Assembly (NCBI RefSeq): GCF_001644575.1
Contig: NZ_CP015596.1
Span: forward strand, 3,844,001 to 3,908,000
Reading direction: 5' to 3'
DNA from: Mycobacterium adipatum
GTDB taxonomy: Bacteria > Actinomycetota > Actinomycetes > Mycobacteriales > Mycobacteriaceae
Length of the DNA: 64,000 nt
Shown here piece by piece: positions 9,750 through 19,204 of this stretch. The translations under genes and the position numbers were made by a program. Every line of letters begins with the position of its first letter. Within the stretch, counting starts at the first letter, position 1. The notes below the pieces were generated by a model that saw nothing but the letters and a program-made list of their open reading frames with translations, was not told where the DNA came from and made no database searches.

Positions 9750-10505
9750 TCAGTCCTCGTCGAGCTGTGCCGCGACGTCGTCCGGAATGTCGATATTGGT
9801 GTAGACGTCCTGCACATCGTCGCTGTCCTCCAGCGCATCGATGAGCTTGAGCACCTTGCGGGCTCCGTCGAGGTCCACCTGCACACTCACCGAGGGCTGG
9901 AAGCCGGATTCGGCCGAGTCGTAGTCGATACCGGCGTCCTGCAGCGCGGTGCGCACCGCCACCAGATCGGTGGGCTCGCAGATGATCTCGAAGCCCTCGC
10001 CGAGGTCGTTGATCTCCTCCGCGCCGGCCTCCAGCACGGCGCCGAGCACGTCGTCCTCGGTGAGGCCGTTCTTGTCGAGCGTGACCACACCCTTGCGGGA
10101 GAACAGGTAGGAGACCGACCCCGGGTCGGCCATGTTGCCGCCGTTGCGGGTCATCGCGACGCGCACCTCGCCGGCGGCGCGGTTGCGGTTGTCGGTGAGG
10201 CATTCGATGAGCACCGCAACACCATTGGGTCCGTAGCCCTCGTAGGTGATGTTCTGCCAGTCGGCACCGCCGGCCTCTTCACCGCCACCACGCTTGCGGG
10301 CCCGCTCGATGTTGTCGTTGGGCACCGAGGACTTCTTGGCCTTCTGGATGGCGTCATAGAGCGTCGGGTTGCCCGCCGGATCGCCACCGCCGGTGCGCGC
10401 CGCTACCTCGATGTTCTTGATCAACTTGGCGAACATCTTGCCGCGCTTGGCGTCGACGACGGCCTTCTTGTGCTTGGTGGTGGCCCACTTGGAATGGCCG
10501 CTCAT
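9750..10505 (-). CDS. YebC/PmpR family protein
   Basis: Members were first described as DNA-binding regulators, and some are now known to help ribosomes through difficult peptides. The 251-residue protein begins with the invariant [14 protein letters not shown] and shows GGNPT-type and YEGYGPNG signatures across three domains. The ATG at 10505 is fixed by the family N-terminus; the upstream open frame is not coding. A short GAAAGAGGG ribosome site precedes it. Confidence 0.95.
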   Translation of the reverse strand: MSGHSKWATTKHKKAVVDAKRGKMFAKLIKNIEVAARTGGGDPAGNPTLYDAIQKAKKSSVPNDNIERARKRGGGEEAGGADWQNITYEGYGPNGVAVLIECLTDNRNRAAGEVRVAMTRNGGNMADPGSVSYLFSRKGVVTLDKNGLTEDDVLGAVLEAGAEEINDLGEGFEIICEPTDLVAVRTALQDAGIDYDSAESGFQPSVSVQVDLDGARKVLKLIDALEDSDDVQDVYTNIDIPDDVAAQLDED

Positions 10506-10566
10506 GCAGGTACGCCCTCTTTCTGGTGAAACGTCGACTGCACAGTCTACGGGCACCGGTGATCGG

Positions 10567-11163
10567 TCAGAACAAGTCCGCGTCAACATAGCGCTGCAGA
10601 TTGGGCGCCATGGCGGCGACCAGATCGTCCTCGCTCATCGAGGCCACCGGTTCGACCCGCCAGACGTACCGCATCATGGCCAGCCCCATGATCTGCGAGG
10701 AGATCAGACCGCTACGGACCCGCCGGTCCTGTTCGTCGGCGCCCACTCGCGAGGCGCCCATCAGGCTCCCCTCCACCACCCGTCGCAGTTTCTCCCGCGT
10801 CGATTCCTCGTGGGCGGCGGTCAGCAGGATGGCCCGCAGCACCGGCCCGATCTCCGCATCGGCCCAGGCGCCCAGCATCAGCCGCAACAGCGCCACGCCC
10901 AGGTGCTCCGGGGGCGTGGTCCAGGTGGCGGCGACGGAGTCCAGCCAGCGGGCCGGGGGCGTGGTGGCGGCGTCGAGCAATCCCTCCTTGGATCCGAAGT
11001 AGTGATAGATGAGCGCCGGGTCCACATCGGCGCCCCGGGCGATCGCACGCAGGGTGGTGCCCGCCCAGCCGTGCTGGGCGAACTCTTCCCGGGCGGCGGC
11101 CAGGATGCGCGCCGACAACACCCCGCGCTCATCCCGCGGCCCGGGGGGCGGCTTCTTCGGCAT
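10567..11163 (-). CDS. TetR family repressor
   Basis: 198 residues. The N-terminal helix-turn-helix domain occupies about residues 15-62 ([15 protein letters not shown], then [20 protein letters not shown]), followed by a ligand-binding domain with a TetR_C pattern. It diverges from the CocE-like hydrolase gene at 11227, and two abutting palindromes fill the 63-bp gap. It probably represses itself and the hydrolase. The ATG at 11163 is chosen at the family N-terminus; the frame is open further upstream but runs through the hydrolase promoter. Confidence 0.9.
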   Translation of the reverse strand: MPKKPPPGPRDERGVLSARILAAAREEFAQHGWAGTTLRAIARGADVDPALIYHYFGSKEGLLDAATTPPARWLDSVAATWTTPPEHLGVALLRLMLGAWADAEIGPVLRAILLTAAHEESTREKLRRVVEGSLMGASRVGADEQDRRVRSGLISSQIMGLAMMRYVWRVEPVASMSEDDLVAAMAPNLQRYVDADLF

Positions 11164-11181
11164 GTCCGGAACCCTAGCAGA

Positions 11182-11225
11182 AGTTTCACGTTGCGTTGAG
11201 ACTAGTTTCAACGTAGCGTGAGACT
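11182..11225. promoter_or_regulatory. Tandem operator pair over the cocE-like promoter
   Basis: Two 22-bp imperfect palindromes abut exactly. Box 1 (11182-11203) reads AGTTTCACGTT then GCGTTGAGACT, and box 2 (11204-11225) reads AGTTTCAACGT then AGCGTGAGACT. A plausible promoter, TTGCGT at 11191, a 17-base spacer and TAGCGT at 11214-11219, lies inside them and places transcription start at the ATG at 11227. Repressor binding would block it. The divergent TetR gene is the likely repressor. Confidence 0.75.
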
Positions 11226-11226
11226 C

Positions 11227-12933
11227 ATGACCTTGAACGGCCCCCAGACCACCGGCCGCGCCTTTCGCAACCTCAGCTCGCCGGAGCACACCGTCCGACA
11301 CGACGTCAATATGGCGGTGCCGATGCGCGACGGGATCTCGCTGGTCGCCGACGTGCACCGGCCCGATGCCCGTGGCCGCTTCCCGGCGCTCGTCGCGGCA
11401 TCGCCCTACCCTCGCCAGATCCAGGATCTCGGCGCACCGATGGGGTTCATCGAGGCCGGCAACACCGAGTTCTGGGTGTCACGCGGCTACGTCCACGTCA
11501 TTGCCAACGTCCGCGGAACCGGCGGCTCCGGAGGCGAATTCGGCTTCTTCGATGGCGACGAGCGCCGCGATATGCACGATCTGGTCGAATGGACGGCCGC
11601 GCAGCCATGGCGTGACGGCAATGTCGGGATGATCGGCATCAGCTATTTCGCGATGACCCAACTGGAGGCGGCCGTCGAGCGGCCCCCGCACCTGAAGGCG
11701 ATCTTCCCGCTGGCGGTCACCGCGGACCTGTTCGAGGCCTCGTCACATCACGGGCTGGTCAGCTCGGCGTTCATCACGCCTTTCCTCTCCATGATGGGAC
11801 TGACCGCGTCACGCAGCGACGAGTTCTGGCGCAGTGTGCCGATGAAGCTCGCCCGCAAGGTGCTCAATACGGGTCCACTGCACCGCAAGTTCGGCACCAT
11901 GAACGGTGAGGCGGCGGTGACGATGATGCACCAGCTACTCAAGCTGCCCCACGATCCGCACCCGTGGGACCAGCTGTGGCTCGACGTGTTCGTCAACCAT
12001 CCCGTGCGTGACGAGTGGTGGGACGAACGCGATCTCACACCGCTGCTGAAGAACATCGAGATCCCGGTCTATCTCGGATGTGACTGGGAGAACGTGCCGC
12101 TGCACCTGCCATCGACGTTCATCGCATGGAAGGCGCTGGCGGACAACCCCAACGTGCGGATGGGGATGCTGGACAGGTTCGGGCTGACCTGGCCATGGGA
12201 GAGCCTGCACGAAGAGGCCCTGGCCTGGTACGACCATTGGCTCAAGGGCCGCGACACCGGAATCCTCGACGGTGATCCCGTTCGTTACGCCCTGCCCGGC
12301 GCGCCCGGCTGGCACGCCGCCCCGTCCTGGCCGCCGGCGGCTGCGCATCACGCGTTCGCGCTGCGCGCCGACGGCGTGCTCGACACCGATGAGGGCGACA
12401 GTGGCGCACGTGAATTCATGACATTGGGCGCTGGTACCGGCCGGGTCAAGGCCGGCGCGATCGACCCGCCGGCGAGTCTGACGTGGACATCGAACCCGCT
12501 GCCGGACGACCTGGACATGGTCGGCGAGATCGAGCTGCGGATGATCGCCTCGGCCACCGCGGCCGACACGGCGTGGATCCTCACCCTCCAGGACGTGGCC
12601 CCCGACGGACAGGTCACCGATGTGACCGCGGGCTGGCTGCGGGCCGGGCTGCGGACGGTCGACGAAGTGGCCAGTGCACCCGGCGCTCCCGTACTCCCCT
12701 GCCGAACACCGGTTGCGGTGCCCATCGGTGTGGATGTCGAATACCGAATCCCGCTGGTGCCCAACGCGCGGCGATTCGCTGCCGGAAATCGCATCCGGCT
12801 GGTGATCGCCGGCGACGACCAGAATCCGCAGACACCGGCGATCATGAACTTTCGGCACGCATCGGTGGGGACCAGCAGCCGCAACACGGTGCGTTCGTCC
12901 TCGCGCCTGCTGCTGCCGGTGCTCGCCGGGTAG
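11227..12933 (+). CDS. CocE/NonD family hydrolase
   Basis: Serine hydrolase of the X-Pro dipeptidyl-peptidase S15/cocaine esterase family; its natural substrate cannot be told. The 568-residue protein has an alpha/beta hydrolase core with the oxyanion-region motif NVRGTGGSGG, the nucleophile motif GISYFAMTQ (Ser between Ile and Tyr), and a C-terminal jelly-roll domain from about residue 350. ATG 11227 is preferred because a -10 box lies 7 bases before it; the in-frame GTG at 11218 falls inside the operator. It is probably controlled by the divergent TetR. Confidence 0.88.
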   Translation: MTLNGPQTTGRAFRNLSSPEHTVRHDVNMAVPMRDGISLVADVHRPDARGRFPALVAASPYPRQIQDLGAPMGFIEAGNTEFWVSRGYVHVIANVRGTGGSGGEFGFFDGDERRDMHDLVEWTAAQPWRDGNVGMIGISYFAMTQLEAAVERPPHLKAIFPLAVTADLFEASSHHGLVSSAFITPFLSMMGLTASRSDEFWRSVPMKLARKVLNTGPLHRKFGTMNGEAAVTMMHQLLKLPHDPHPWDQLWLDVFVNHPVRDEWWDERDLTPLLKNIEIPVYLGCDWENVPLHLPSTFIAWKALADNPNVRMGMLDRFGLTWPWESLHEEALAWYDHWLKGRDTGILDGDPVRYALPGAPGWHAAPSWPPAAAHHAFALRADGVLDTDEGDSGAREFMTLGAGTGRVKAGAIDPPASLTWTSNPLPDDLDMVGEIELRMIASATAADTAWILTLQDVAPDGQVTDVTAGWLRAGLRTVDEVASAPGAPVLPCRTPVAVPIGVDVEYRIPLVPNARRFAAGNRIRLVIAGDDQNPQTPAIMNFRHASVGTSSRNTVRSSSRLLLPVLAG

Positions 12934-12994
12934 TCGGTCAGCGCACCAGTGTCGCTCCCCCGTGTTAACTCAGCCACACTCACTGCCGGAGGAA

Positions 12995-13012
12995 CTTACT
13001 CCAAAGTAAGGT
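12995..13012. promoter_or_regulatory. Palindrome overlapping the fadE -10 box
   Basis: CTTACT-CCAA-AGTAAG (12995-13010) is a perfect 6-base inverted repeat. A -10-like TAAGGT (13007-13012) overlaps its right arm and lies 7 bases before the ATG at 13020, so the fadE mRNA is probably leaderless and repressible at this site. The cognate regulator is not identifiable; the neighbouring TetR genes have different operators. Confidence 0.6.
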
Positions 13013-13019
13013 AACCGCC

Positions 13020-14231
13020 ATGACCTTCTCCCTGGAGTTGCCCTCGGACCTGCTGGACGTGCAGAAGTGGGTGCACGAGTTCGCTGCCGACGTCGTCCGT
13101 CCCGCCGCAGCCGAGTGGGACGAGCGCGAGGAGACCCCCTGGCCGATCATCGCCGAGGCGGCCAAGATCGGTCTCTACTCCCTGGAGATGTTCGCCGAAC
13201 AGTCCGCGGAACCCACCGGACTCGGCATGATCGTCGTCTTCGAGGAACTGTTCTGGGGCGATGCCGGTATCGCGCTGTCCATCCTGGGCACCGGACTGGC
13301 GGCCGCCTCCGTCGCCGGATCCGGCACCCCCGAGCAGATCGGCGAGTTCCTGCCGCAGATGTTCGGTACCGTCGACAAGCCCGAGGTCGCCGCATTCTGC
13401 GCCTCCGAGCCCAACGCCGGTTCCGATGTGGGCTCGATCCTGACCCGGGCCCGCTACGACGAGGCCACCGACGAATGGGTGCTCAACGGCACCAAGACCT
13501 GGGCCACCAACGGCGGCATCGCCAACGTCCACGTCGTCGTGGCATCCGTGCACCCCGAGCTCGGCACCCGCGGCCAGGCCTCCTTCATCATCCCGCCGGG
13601 CACCAAGGGCCTGAGCCAGGGCCAGAAGTTCCTCAAGCACGGGATCCGCGCGTCGCACACCGCCGAGGTCGTGCTCGACGATGTCCGCATCCCCGGCCAC
13701 CTGATCGTCGGCGGCAAGGAGAAGTTCGACGCGAAGATCGCCAAGGTGCGCGAAGGCAAGAAGGCCGCCGGCCAGGCCGCGATGGCGACCTTCGAGCGGA
13801 CCCGCCCCACCGTCGGCGCGATGGCCGTCGGGGTGGCCCGCGCCGCCTACGAGTACGCCCTCGATTACGCCTGCGAGCGGGAGCAGTTCGGCCGCAAGAT
13901 CGGCGATTTCCAAGGTGTCGCGTTCAAGCTCGCCGATATGAAAGCGCGCATCGACGCGGCCCGGCTGCTGGTGTACCGGGCCGGCTGGATGGCCCGCAAC
14001 GGCAAGCAGTTCGAGAACGCCGAGGGGTCGATGGCCAAACTGGTGGCCAGCGAGACCGCGGTCTATGTCACCGACGAGGCCATCCAGATCCTCGGCGGCA
14101 ACGGTTACACCCGCGACTACCCCGTCGAGCGGATGCACCGCGACGCGAAGATCTTCACGATCTTCGAAGGCACCAGCGAGATCCAGCGCCTGGTGATGAG
14201 CCGCGCGATCACCGGCCTGCCGATCCGCTGA
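13020..14231 (+). CDS. Acyl-CoA dehydrogenase
   Basis: FAD enzyme that oxidises acyl-CoA to the 2-enoyl-CoA, the first step of beta-oxidation. The 403-residue protein covers the full three-domain fold. It shows FCASEPNAGSDVGSI (flavin contact), a middle beta domain, REQFGRKIGDFQGVAFKLAD in the C-terminal helices and the catalytic base E383 in IFEGTSEIQRLV. The chain length preferred is unknown. It stands alone between the CocE-like gene and the convergent SDR gene (2-bp gap). Confidence 0.93.
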   Translation: MTFSLELPSDLLDVQKWVHEFAADVVRPAAAEWDEREETPWPIIAEAAKIGLYSLEMFAEQSAEPTGLGMIVVFEELFWGDAGIALSILGTGLAAASVAGSGTPEQIGEFLPQMFGTVDKPEVAAFCASEPNAGSDVGSILTRARYDEATDEWVLNGTKTWATNGGIANVHVVVASVHPELGTRGQASFIIPPGTKGLSQGQKFLKHGIRASHTAEVVLDDVRIPGHLIVGGKEKFDAKIAKVREGKKAAGQAAMATFERTRPTVGAMAVGVARAAYEYALDYACEREQFGRKIGDFQGVAFKLADMKARIDAARLLVYRAGWMARNGKQFENAEGSMAKLVASETAVYVTDEAIQILGGNGYTRDYPVERMHRDAKIFTIFEGTSEIQRLVMSRAITGLPIR

Positions 14232-14233
14232 AA

Positions 14234-15133
14234 TTACTTGTAACAGAGCAAATTTGACGTATCCCTGTCCCCCGCAGGATAGTGCGACCGCAGCGCGGTG
14301 GCGAGAACGCGGTCGAGTGTACGGTCGGGCAGCAACGGCAACCAGCGGATCAAGGCGGCTTCGCGCCCGACCGGGTAACGCGTACGGGGTCTGCGTGCCG
14401 TCACCGCCTTGACGATGACCTTGGCTGCGGCGTCGGCAGGCACACCCGATTCGGTGGACGATGCGGCCTGGTTGTTCACCGCGTGCACCAGGGCGCCGTA
14501 GCGGACACTCTGCTCGGACGTCATGGTCGACACCAGCTCACCGGCCGCGGCGATCGCCCGCTCGAGCATCTCCGTGCGTACGGCGCCCGGTTCGATCACC
14601 ACCACCCCGACACCACACGCAGCCTGCTCGCGCCGCAGCGCATCACTGACGGCTTCGAGCGCGAATTTCGTTGCGGCATAAGGTCCATAGCTGGCCATCG
14701 CGACCCTGCCGCCCACCGAGCTGATATTGACCACTCGACCCTTGGCCGGTATCAATGCAGGCAGCAACGCCTGGATGACGGCGACCTGACCGAACAGGTT
14801 GACCTCGAACATCCGGCGCCACTCGTCGATCGGGAACACCTCTATCGGCACATTGGCCTGGACGGCGGCGTTGTTCACCACCGCCCGCAACCGGCGGCGC
14901 CGCGGGTCGGCGGCCACCCGTTCGGCCAGCGCCCGGATGTGGTCCGGTTCGGTGATGTCGAGTATCAGTGGCTCCACACCGGGCCCACGGATCGCCAAGG
15001 CGTCCCGGTCGCGCCGGACACCGGCGAGCACATGGAACCCACGCTCGGCCAGCGCGCGTGCGGTGGCGGCGCCGATTCCCGCGGACGCACCCGTGACGAC
15101 CACCAACTCTGAGATTTCAGATGACAATGTCAT
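14234..15133 (-). CDS. Short-chain dehydrogenase/reductase
   Basis: NAD(P)-dependent oxidoreductase of the classical SDR group; substrate unknown. The 299-residue protein has the Rossmann motif TGASAGIG near residue 15, NNAA stabilising the sheet, a catalytic Ser in ISSVGG and the YAATK catalytic Tyr-Lys pair. The C-terminal part (about residues 240-299) extends beyond the core fold. The ATG at 15133 is chosen because a consensus promoter (TTGACA, 16-base spacer, TAGTCT) ends 7 bases before it. It is divergent from a TetR gene and shares its operators. Confidence 0.9.
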   Translation of the reverse strand: MTLSSEISELVVVTGASAGIGAATARALAERGFHVLAGVRRDRDALAIRGPGVEPLILDITEPDHIRALAERVAADPRRRRLRAVVNNAAVQANVPIEVFPIDEWRRMFEVNLFGQVAVIQALLPALIPAKGRVVNISSVGGRVAMASYGPYAATKFALEAVSDALRREQAACGVGVVVIEPGAVRTEMLERAIAAAGELVSTMTSEQSVRYGALVHAVNNQAASSTESGVPADAAAKVIVKAVTARRPRTRYPVGREAALIRWLPLLPDRTLDRVLATALRSHYPAGDRDTSNLLCYK

Positions 15134-15175
15134 CTCGATGAGACTACGCTTCCAGATGACACTGTCAACTAAGAT
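15119..15175. promoter_or_regulatory. Two operators between the SDR and TetR genes
   Basis: Site 1 (15119-15135) is the perfect palindrome AGATGACA-A-TGTCATCT and covers the SDR start codon. Site 2 (15154-15170), AGATGACA-C-TGTCAACT, has one arm change and covers the SDR -35 (TTGACA at 15168-15163). The SDR -10 is TAGTCT at 15146-15141. The TetR -10, TAAGAT at 15170-15175, abuts site 2 and lies 7 bases before the TetR ATG. One regulator could thus control both genes. Centres are 35 bp apart. Confidence 0.8.
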
Positions 15176-15182
15176 GGCGCCC

Positions 15183-15755
15183 ATGGTGACCCGCGTTGAA
15201 TCGGCCGCCGCGACGCGCCGCGCCCTGCTCGACGATGCCGCGGAGCTACTCGACAGCGGAGGTCCCGACGCCGTGACGCTGCGCGAGGTCGGCGCGCGGA
15301 CCGGCCTGAGCCGAGGCGCGCCCTACCGCCACTTCGCCAACAAGGACGCCCTGCTGACGGCGGTTGCCGCCGAGGGCTGGGAGCGCATCGGTGATCGCAT
15401 GTCCGCCCTAGTGGCCGACACGCAACTTCTGCCCGCCGACAAACTGCGCGCGGCGCTACTGAGCGTCATCGAGATCAGCAGGCAGCAGCCGCACCTGTAT
15501 CAACTGATGTTCAGCGCACCGGCGGGAGACCCGACCGCGGTAGCCCGTGCCGCACAACGCATGTGCGACGAATTCACCGCCATCGTCGCCATGATCGTCG
15601 GCGCACAGTCCGCGCAGCGCTGCTCCGCCCTGCTGCTGACCGGTGCGCACGGTGCCGCGGGCCTGGAATCCAGTGGTCTGCTCAGCAACGACAAATGGCA
15701 CACCACCGCCGAGGAGCTCAGCGACAGCCTGATCGCCGCGATCGCCCCGGATTAA
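15183..15755 (+). CDS. TetR family regulator of the adjacent SDR gene
   Basis: 190 residues. The DNA-binding domain is at about residues 8-58 ([35 protein letters not shown]); the rest resembles the TetR C-terminal domain of the WHG group. ATG 15183 is chosen since TAAGAT stands 7 bases upstream (leaderless). It probably represses itself and the divergent SDR through the two operators at 15119-15170. Its stop overlaps the convergent pdxT stop within TTAA (15752-15755). Confidence 0.9.
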   Translation: MVTRVESAAATRRALLDDAAELLDSGGPDAVTLREVGARTGLSRGAPYRHFANKDALLTAVAAEGWERIGDRMSALVADTQLLPADKLRAALLSVIEISRQQPHLYQLMFSAPAGDPTAVARAAQRMCDEFTAIVAMIVGAQSAQRCSALLLTGAHGAAGLESSGLLSNDKWHTTAEELSDSLIAAIAPD

Positions 15756-16342
15756 CGGCCGGTCACCATATCCACGAACAGCGCGTGCACCCGCCGGTCG
15801 CCGGTCATCTCGGGGTGAAACGAGGTGGCCAGCACCTGGCCCTGCCTGACCGCGACGGGATGACCGCCCGCGGTGGCCAACACCTGCACCGCCGGTCCGA
15901 CCCGTTCCACCCAGGGGGCCCGGATGAACACCGCGTGCACCGGAGTGTCGAGGCCGGTGAACGTCAGATCCTCTTCGAAAGAGTCAACCTGACGCCCGAA
16001 AGCGTTGCGCCGCACCGTCATATCGATGCCGCCGAGCGGTAGCGCCGCGCGTCCGGGTACCCCGGCGTCCAAGATCTCGCTGGCCAGCAGGATCATCCCC
16101 GCGCAGGACCCATAGGCCGGCAACCCGTCACGCAACAGTCCGCGCAGCGGCTCCAGCAGTTCGAACTCACCCAGCAGATGGCTCATCGCGGTCGATTCGC
16201 CGCCGGGGATGACAAGTGCGTCGACGGATTGCAGCTCGGTCAGCCGGCGTACCGTGACGGCCTCGGCGCCGGCCTCGGTCAGCGCCGCCAGATGTTCGCG
16301 GGTGTCCCCCTGCAGGGCGAGCACCCCTACCCGCACACTCAC
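15752..16342 (-). CDS. pdxT: Pyridoxal 5'-phosphate synthase glutaminase PdxT
   Basis: Releases ammonia from glutamine and passes it to PdxS for PLP synthesis. The 196-residue class I glutaminase shows [13 protein letters not shown] at the N-terminus, the oxyanion-region PGGEST, the nucleophile Cys in GSCAGMI, and the His-Glu pair in SFHPEM. It starts at GTG 16342, whose GTGA overlaps the tesB stop. The order pdxS-tesB-pdxT places a thioesterase between the two synthase subunits. Confidence 0.96.
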   Translation of the reverse strand: MSVRVGVLALQGDTREHLAALTEAGAEAVTVRRLTELQSVDALVIPGGESTAMSHLLGEFELLEPLRGLLRDGLPAYGSCAGMILLASEILDAGVPGRAALPLGGIDMTVRRNAFGRQVDSFEEDLTFTGLDTPVHAVFIRAPWVERVGPAVQVLATAGGHPVAVRQGQVLATSFHPEMTGDRRVHALFVDMVTGR

Positions 16343-17187
16343 CGGGCGGGCGGGGTGAAGCCGCGCTGATAGCGGGTCAGACCCTCCTGCATCACGGCGG
16401 CGACCATTTCGCCGTACTGGTTGAACAACTTGCCCTGGGTCAGCGCCCGGCCGCCGCACGCCGACGGTGAGGACTGGTCATAGAGCAGCCATTCGTCGGC
16501 GCGGAATGGCCGCATGAACCACATCGCGTGATCCAACGACGCGATCATCAGGTGCTTGCGCTCCTCGGGATGATTCACCTGCGCCGAACCCAGCAGGGTC
16601 AGGTCGCTCAGGTAGGCCAGCGCGCAGATGTGCAGCACCGGATCATCGGGCAGCGGATCACGGTGGCGGAACCACACCTGTTGCTGAGAAGCCTTGCCCG
16701 GCAACTTGTTCACCTGGTCGCGGGGAACGATGCGCACGTCCCACTCGTCGAACTGCCGGAAGCTGGCATCGTCGAACACCCTCGAGTTGGTCATGAAGCC
16801 GGGGATGTCGTCGGGTCCGGGAGCCGACGGCATGGCGTCCTGGTGTTCGATACCGCTCTGGTCGGTCTGGAACGAGGCCGACATGCTGAAGATCGTCTGG
16901 CCGTGCTGCACGGCGCTGACCCGGCGGGTGGCAAACGACCCGCCGTCGCGGATGCGTTCCACCAGGTACACCGACGGCGAGCGGGCGTCCCCGGGCCGCA
17001 GGAAATAACCGTGCAGCGAGTGGACCTGGAACTTCGGGTCCACCGTGCGCACCGCCGACACCAGTGATTGACCGGCGACGTGACCGCCGAAGGTGCGTTG
17101 CAGGAACCCGGACTCCGGGCTGAACACGCCGCCGCGATAGATGTCGACTTCGAGTTGCTCGAGGTCGAGGATTTCTTCGATGGACAT
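16339..17187 (-). CDS. tesB: Acyl-CoA thioesterase II
   Basis: Hydrolyses acyl-CoA to free fatty acid and CoA. The 282-residue protein is a double hotdog fold: N-terminal half with [13 protein letters not shown] and [14 protein letters not shown]-terminal half with SLDHAMWFM and [17 protein letters not shown], where the Asp and Gln-Ser of the family active site are visible. It lies 9 bases after pdxS and overlaps pdxT by 4. The same insertion occurs, as I recall, in M. tuberculosis (tesB2). Confidence 0.95.
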   Translation of the reverse strand: MSIEEILDLEQLEVDIYRGGVFSPESGFLQRTFGGHVAGQSLVSAVRTVDPKFQVHSLHGYFLRPGDARSPSVYLVERIRDGGSFATRRVSAVQHGQTIFSMSASFQTDQSGIEHQDAMPSAPGPDDIPGFMTNSRVFDDASFRQFDEWDVRIVPRDQVNKLPGKASQQQVWFRHRDPLPDDPVLHICALAYLSDLTLLGSAQVNHPEERKHLMIASLDHAMWFMRPFRADEWLLYDQSSPSACGGRALTQGKLFNQYGEMVAAVMQEGLTRYQRGFTPPAR

Positions 17188-17196
17188 CTGCGGCGA

Positions 17197-18102
17197 CTAC
17201 CAGCCTCGTTCGGCGAGCCGGTGGGGCTGCGCAATGTCCTCCACGTTGATGCCGACCATGGCCTCGCCGAGCCCGCGCGACACCTTGGCCAACACGTCGG
17301 GATCGTCGTAGAAGGTGGTGGCCTTCACGATCGCCGCGGCCCGGGCCGCCGGGTCACCGGACTTGAAGATGCCCGAGCCGACGAACACGCCCTCGGCGCC
17401 GAGCTGCATCATCATCGCCGCATCGGCGGGGGTGGCGATACCGCCGGCGGTGAACATGGTCACCGGCAGCTTGCCGGCCCGAGCCACCTCGGCCACCAGC
17501 TCATAGGGGGCCTGCAGCTCCTTGGCCGCCACGAACAATTCGTCCTCGGACAGCGAACCCAGCCGGCGGATCTCGCCGCCGATGGACCGCATGTGCGTGG
17601 TCGCGTTGGAGACGTCGCCGGTGCCGGCCTCACCCTTGGAGCGGATCATCGCCGCACCTTCGGTGATCCGGCGCAGCGCCTCGCCGAGGTTGGTGGCCCC
17701 GCACACGAAGGGCACGGTGAACTTCCACTTGTCGATGTGGTTGGTGTAGTCGGCCGGGGTGAGCACCTCGGATTCGTCGATGTAGTCGACCCCGAGGCTC
17801 TGCAGGATCTGCGCCTCCACGAAATGCCCGATGCGCACCTTGGCCATCACCGGGATGGTGACCGCGGCGATGATGCCTTCGATCATGTCCGGATCGCTCA
17901 TCCGCGAGACACCGCCCTGGGCACGGATGTCGGCGGGTACGCGCTCCAGCGCCATCACCGCCACCGCACCCGCGGCCTCGGCGATGCGCGCCTGCTCGGG
18001 GGTGACGACGTCCATGATGACGCCGCCCTTGAGCATTTCGGCCATCCCGCGCTTGACCCGCGCGGTACCGGTCTGACTACCGGAACCAGGTGCGGTTTCC
18101 AT
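17197..18102 (-). CDS. pdxS: Pyridoxal 5'-phosphate synthase lyase subunit PdxS
   Basis: Builds PLP from ribose 5-phosphate, glyceraldehyde 3-phosphate and ammonia from PdxT. The 301-residue TIM barrel shows GGVIMDVV (Asp), [10 protein letters not shown] with its following [15 protein letters not shown] (active-site Lys) and [12 protein letters not shown] (second Lys and phosphate loop). ATG 18102 is chosen because AAGGAG lies 7 bases upstream; an ATG 15 bases earlier overlaps that site. Confidence 0.97.
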   Translation of the reverse strand: METAPGSGSQTGTARVKRGMAEMLKGGVIMDVVTPEQARIAEAAGAVAVMALERVPADIRAQGGVSRMSDPDMIEGIIAAVTIPVMAKVRIGHFVEAQILQSLGVDYIDESEVLTPADYTNHIDKWKFTVPFVCGATNLGEALRRITEGAAMIRSKGEAGTGDVSNATTHMRSIGGEIRRLGSLSEDELFVAAKELQAPYELVAEVARAGKLPVTMFTAGGIATPADAAMMMQLGAEGVFVGSGIFKSGDPAARAAAIVKATTFYDDPDVLAKVSRGLGEAMVGINVEDIAQPHRLAERGW

Positions 18103-18169
18103 CAGTGTCTCCTTCACTTCGCTACTGATTCAGTCTAGGGGTGGTGCCAAATCAATTGGATCCGCAGTC

Positions 18170-19204
18170 TCAGCGAATCAGCTGGGGCTGCGTACCAGGC
18201 CCGGCGCCCCGCACGTCGGCAAGCTCGCCGGCCCGCGCCAGCAGTTCGCCGAGCTGCAGCGGATACACGGTTTGCCCCTTGGCGACCAGCTCGTCGATCA
18301 TTGTCTCATCGCACCAGAGATGACCGTGCAGGTAGCGCCGCTCCAGGTCGGTGTGCCCCGTGGTAGCAGGTTCGAAGTGCGCCGTGCGGTGCACGAAGAA
18401 CAGCTCCTCGCTGTGCATCACCGAGCCGTTGAAGTCGATGACGGCCTCCCGCCGCCACACCGGACCCACCAACTCGGCCGGCGACAGCGCCAAACCCGTC
18501 TCCTCGGCCAGTTCGCGGACCGCGGTCTCGACGAGATCCTCGCCCGGCTCGACCGCCCCGCCGACGGTGAACCACCAGCGCGGTGCGTCGGCACCACCAC
18601 GGGCCGGGTCCGAACCGCAGAACAGCAGCACCTTGCCGGCCTCGTCGAGCAGGATGACCCGCGCCGAGACGCGACGGGTGAACTGCCCGGGATCCCGCGC
18701 CGCCGGTCCGGCCCGTTCCGCGATCTCGAAATAGGTGGGCAGCGCCGCGGTGCCGCCCAGGTGCAGCAGCCGCACCAGCGGGCGTTCCCGCAGCGCCAGG
18801 GTGTCGCGCACGGCGTCGTTGTGGAACCGGCGGGCCAGCAGCACCCGGGCCTCCGCATCGGCGAGCTCGGCGACCAGCGCCACCGGCAGCGACAGCGGAT
18901 CGACGCTTCCCAGCGCGGCCGACAGTTCGTTCTCCGCGGCCTCACGCATGGCCCGGGGCGCGCGTTCGGCGGCATCGGCGAGGGCGGCCAACCGCTTGCC
19001 CTCCGGCGCCCGGCCGTAGGCGTCCACGGCGACGGCACGCGCGACCACCGCGCGACGGGCCAACAGTCCATCCAACGCCTGCCAGGACAGGTCATAGCGC
19101 ACGTGCAGGCGGTCCAGCCGGTTGGCGGTGAGGTAGGCCCAGCTGCCGAGCAGCAGCAGCACCACCCCGAGCAGCACCGCGAGCACGATCAAGAGAACCG
19201 TCAT
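18170..19204 (-). CDS. Membrane-anchored NUDIX hydrolase
   Basis: Hydrolyses a nucleoside diphosphate linked to some other group; substrate unknown. The 344-residue protein has an N-terminal helix (residues 3-26), then about 90 residues with a LemA-like helical look, a basic linker, and a NUDIX domain from about 178. The NUDIX box at 215-237 is complete (GGAVEPGED, then RELAEETGL). The start overlaps the pimA stop by 4 bp, tying it to PIM synthesis genes. A membrane position near CDP-activated lipid precursors would fit, but that is inference. Confidence 0.88.
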   Translation of the reverse strand: MTVLLIVLAVLLGVVLLLLGSWAYLTANRLDRLHVRYDLSWQALDGLLARRAVVARAVAVDAYGRAPEGKRLAALADAAERAPRAMREAAENELSAALGSVDPLSLPVALVAELADAEARVLLARRFHNDAVRDTLALRERPLVRLLHLGGTAALPTYFEIAERAGPAARDPGQFTRRVSARVILLDEAGKVLLFCGSDPARGGADAPRWWFTVGGAVEPGEDLVETAVRELAEETGLALSPAELVGPVWRREAVIDFNGSVMHSEELFFVHRTAHFEPATTGHTDLERRYLHGHLWCDETMIDELVAKGQTVYPLQLGELLARAGELADVRGAGPGTQPQLIR

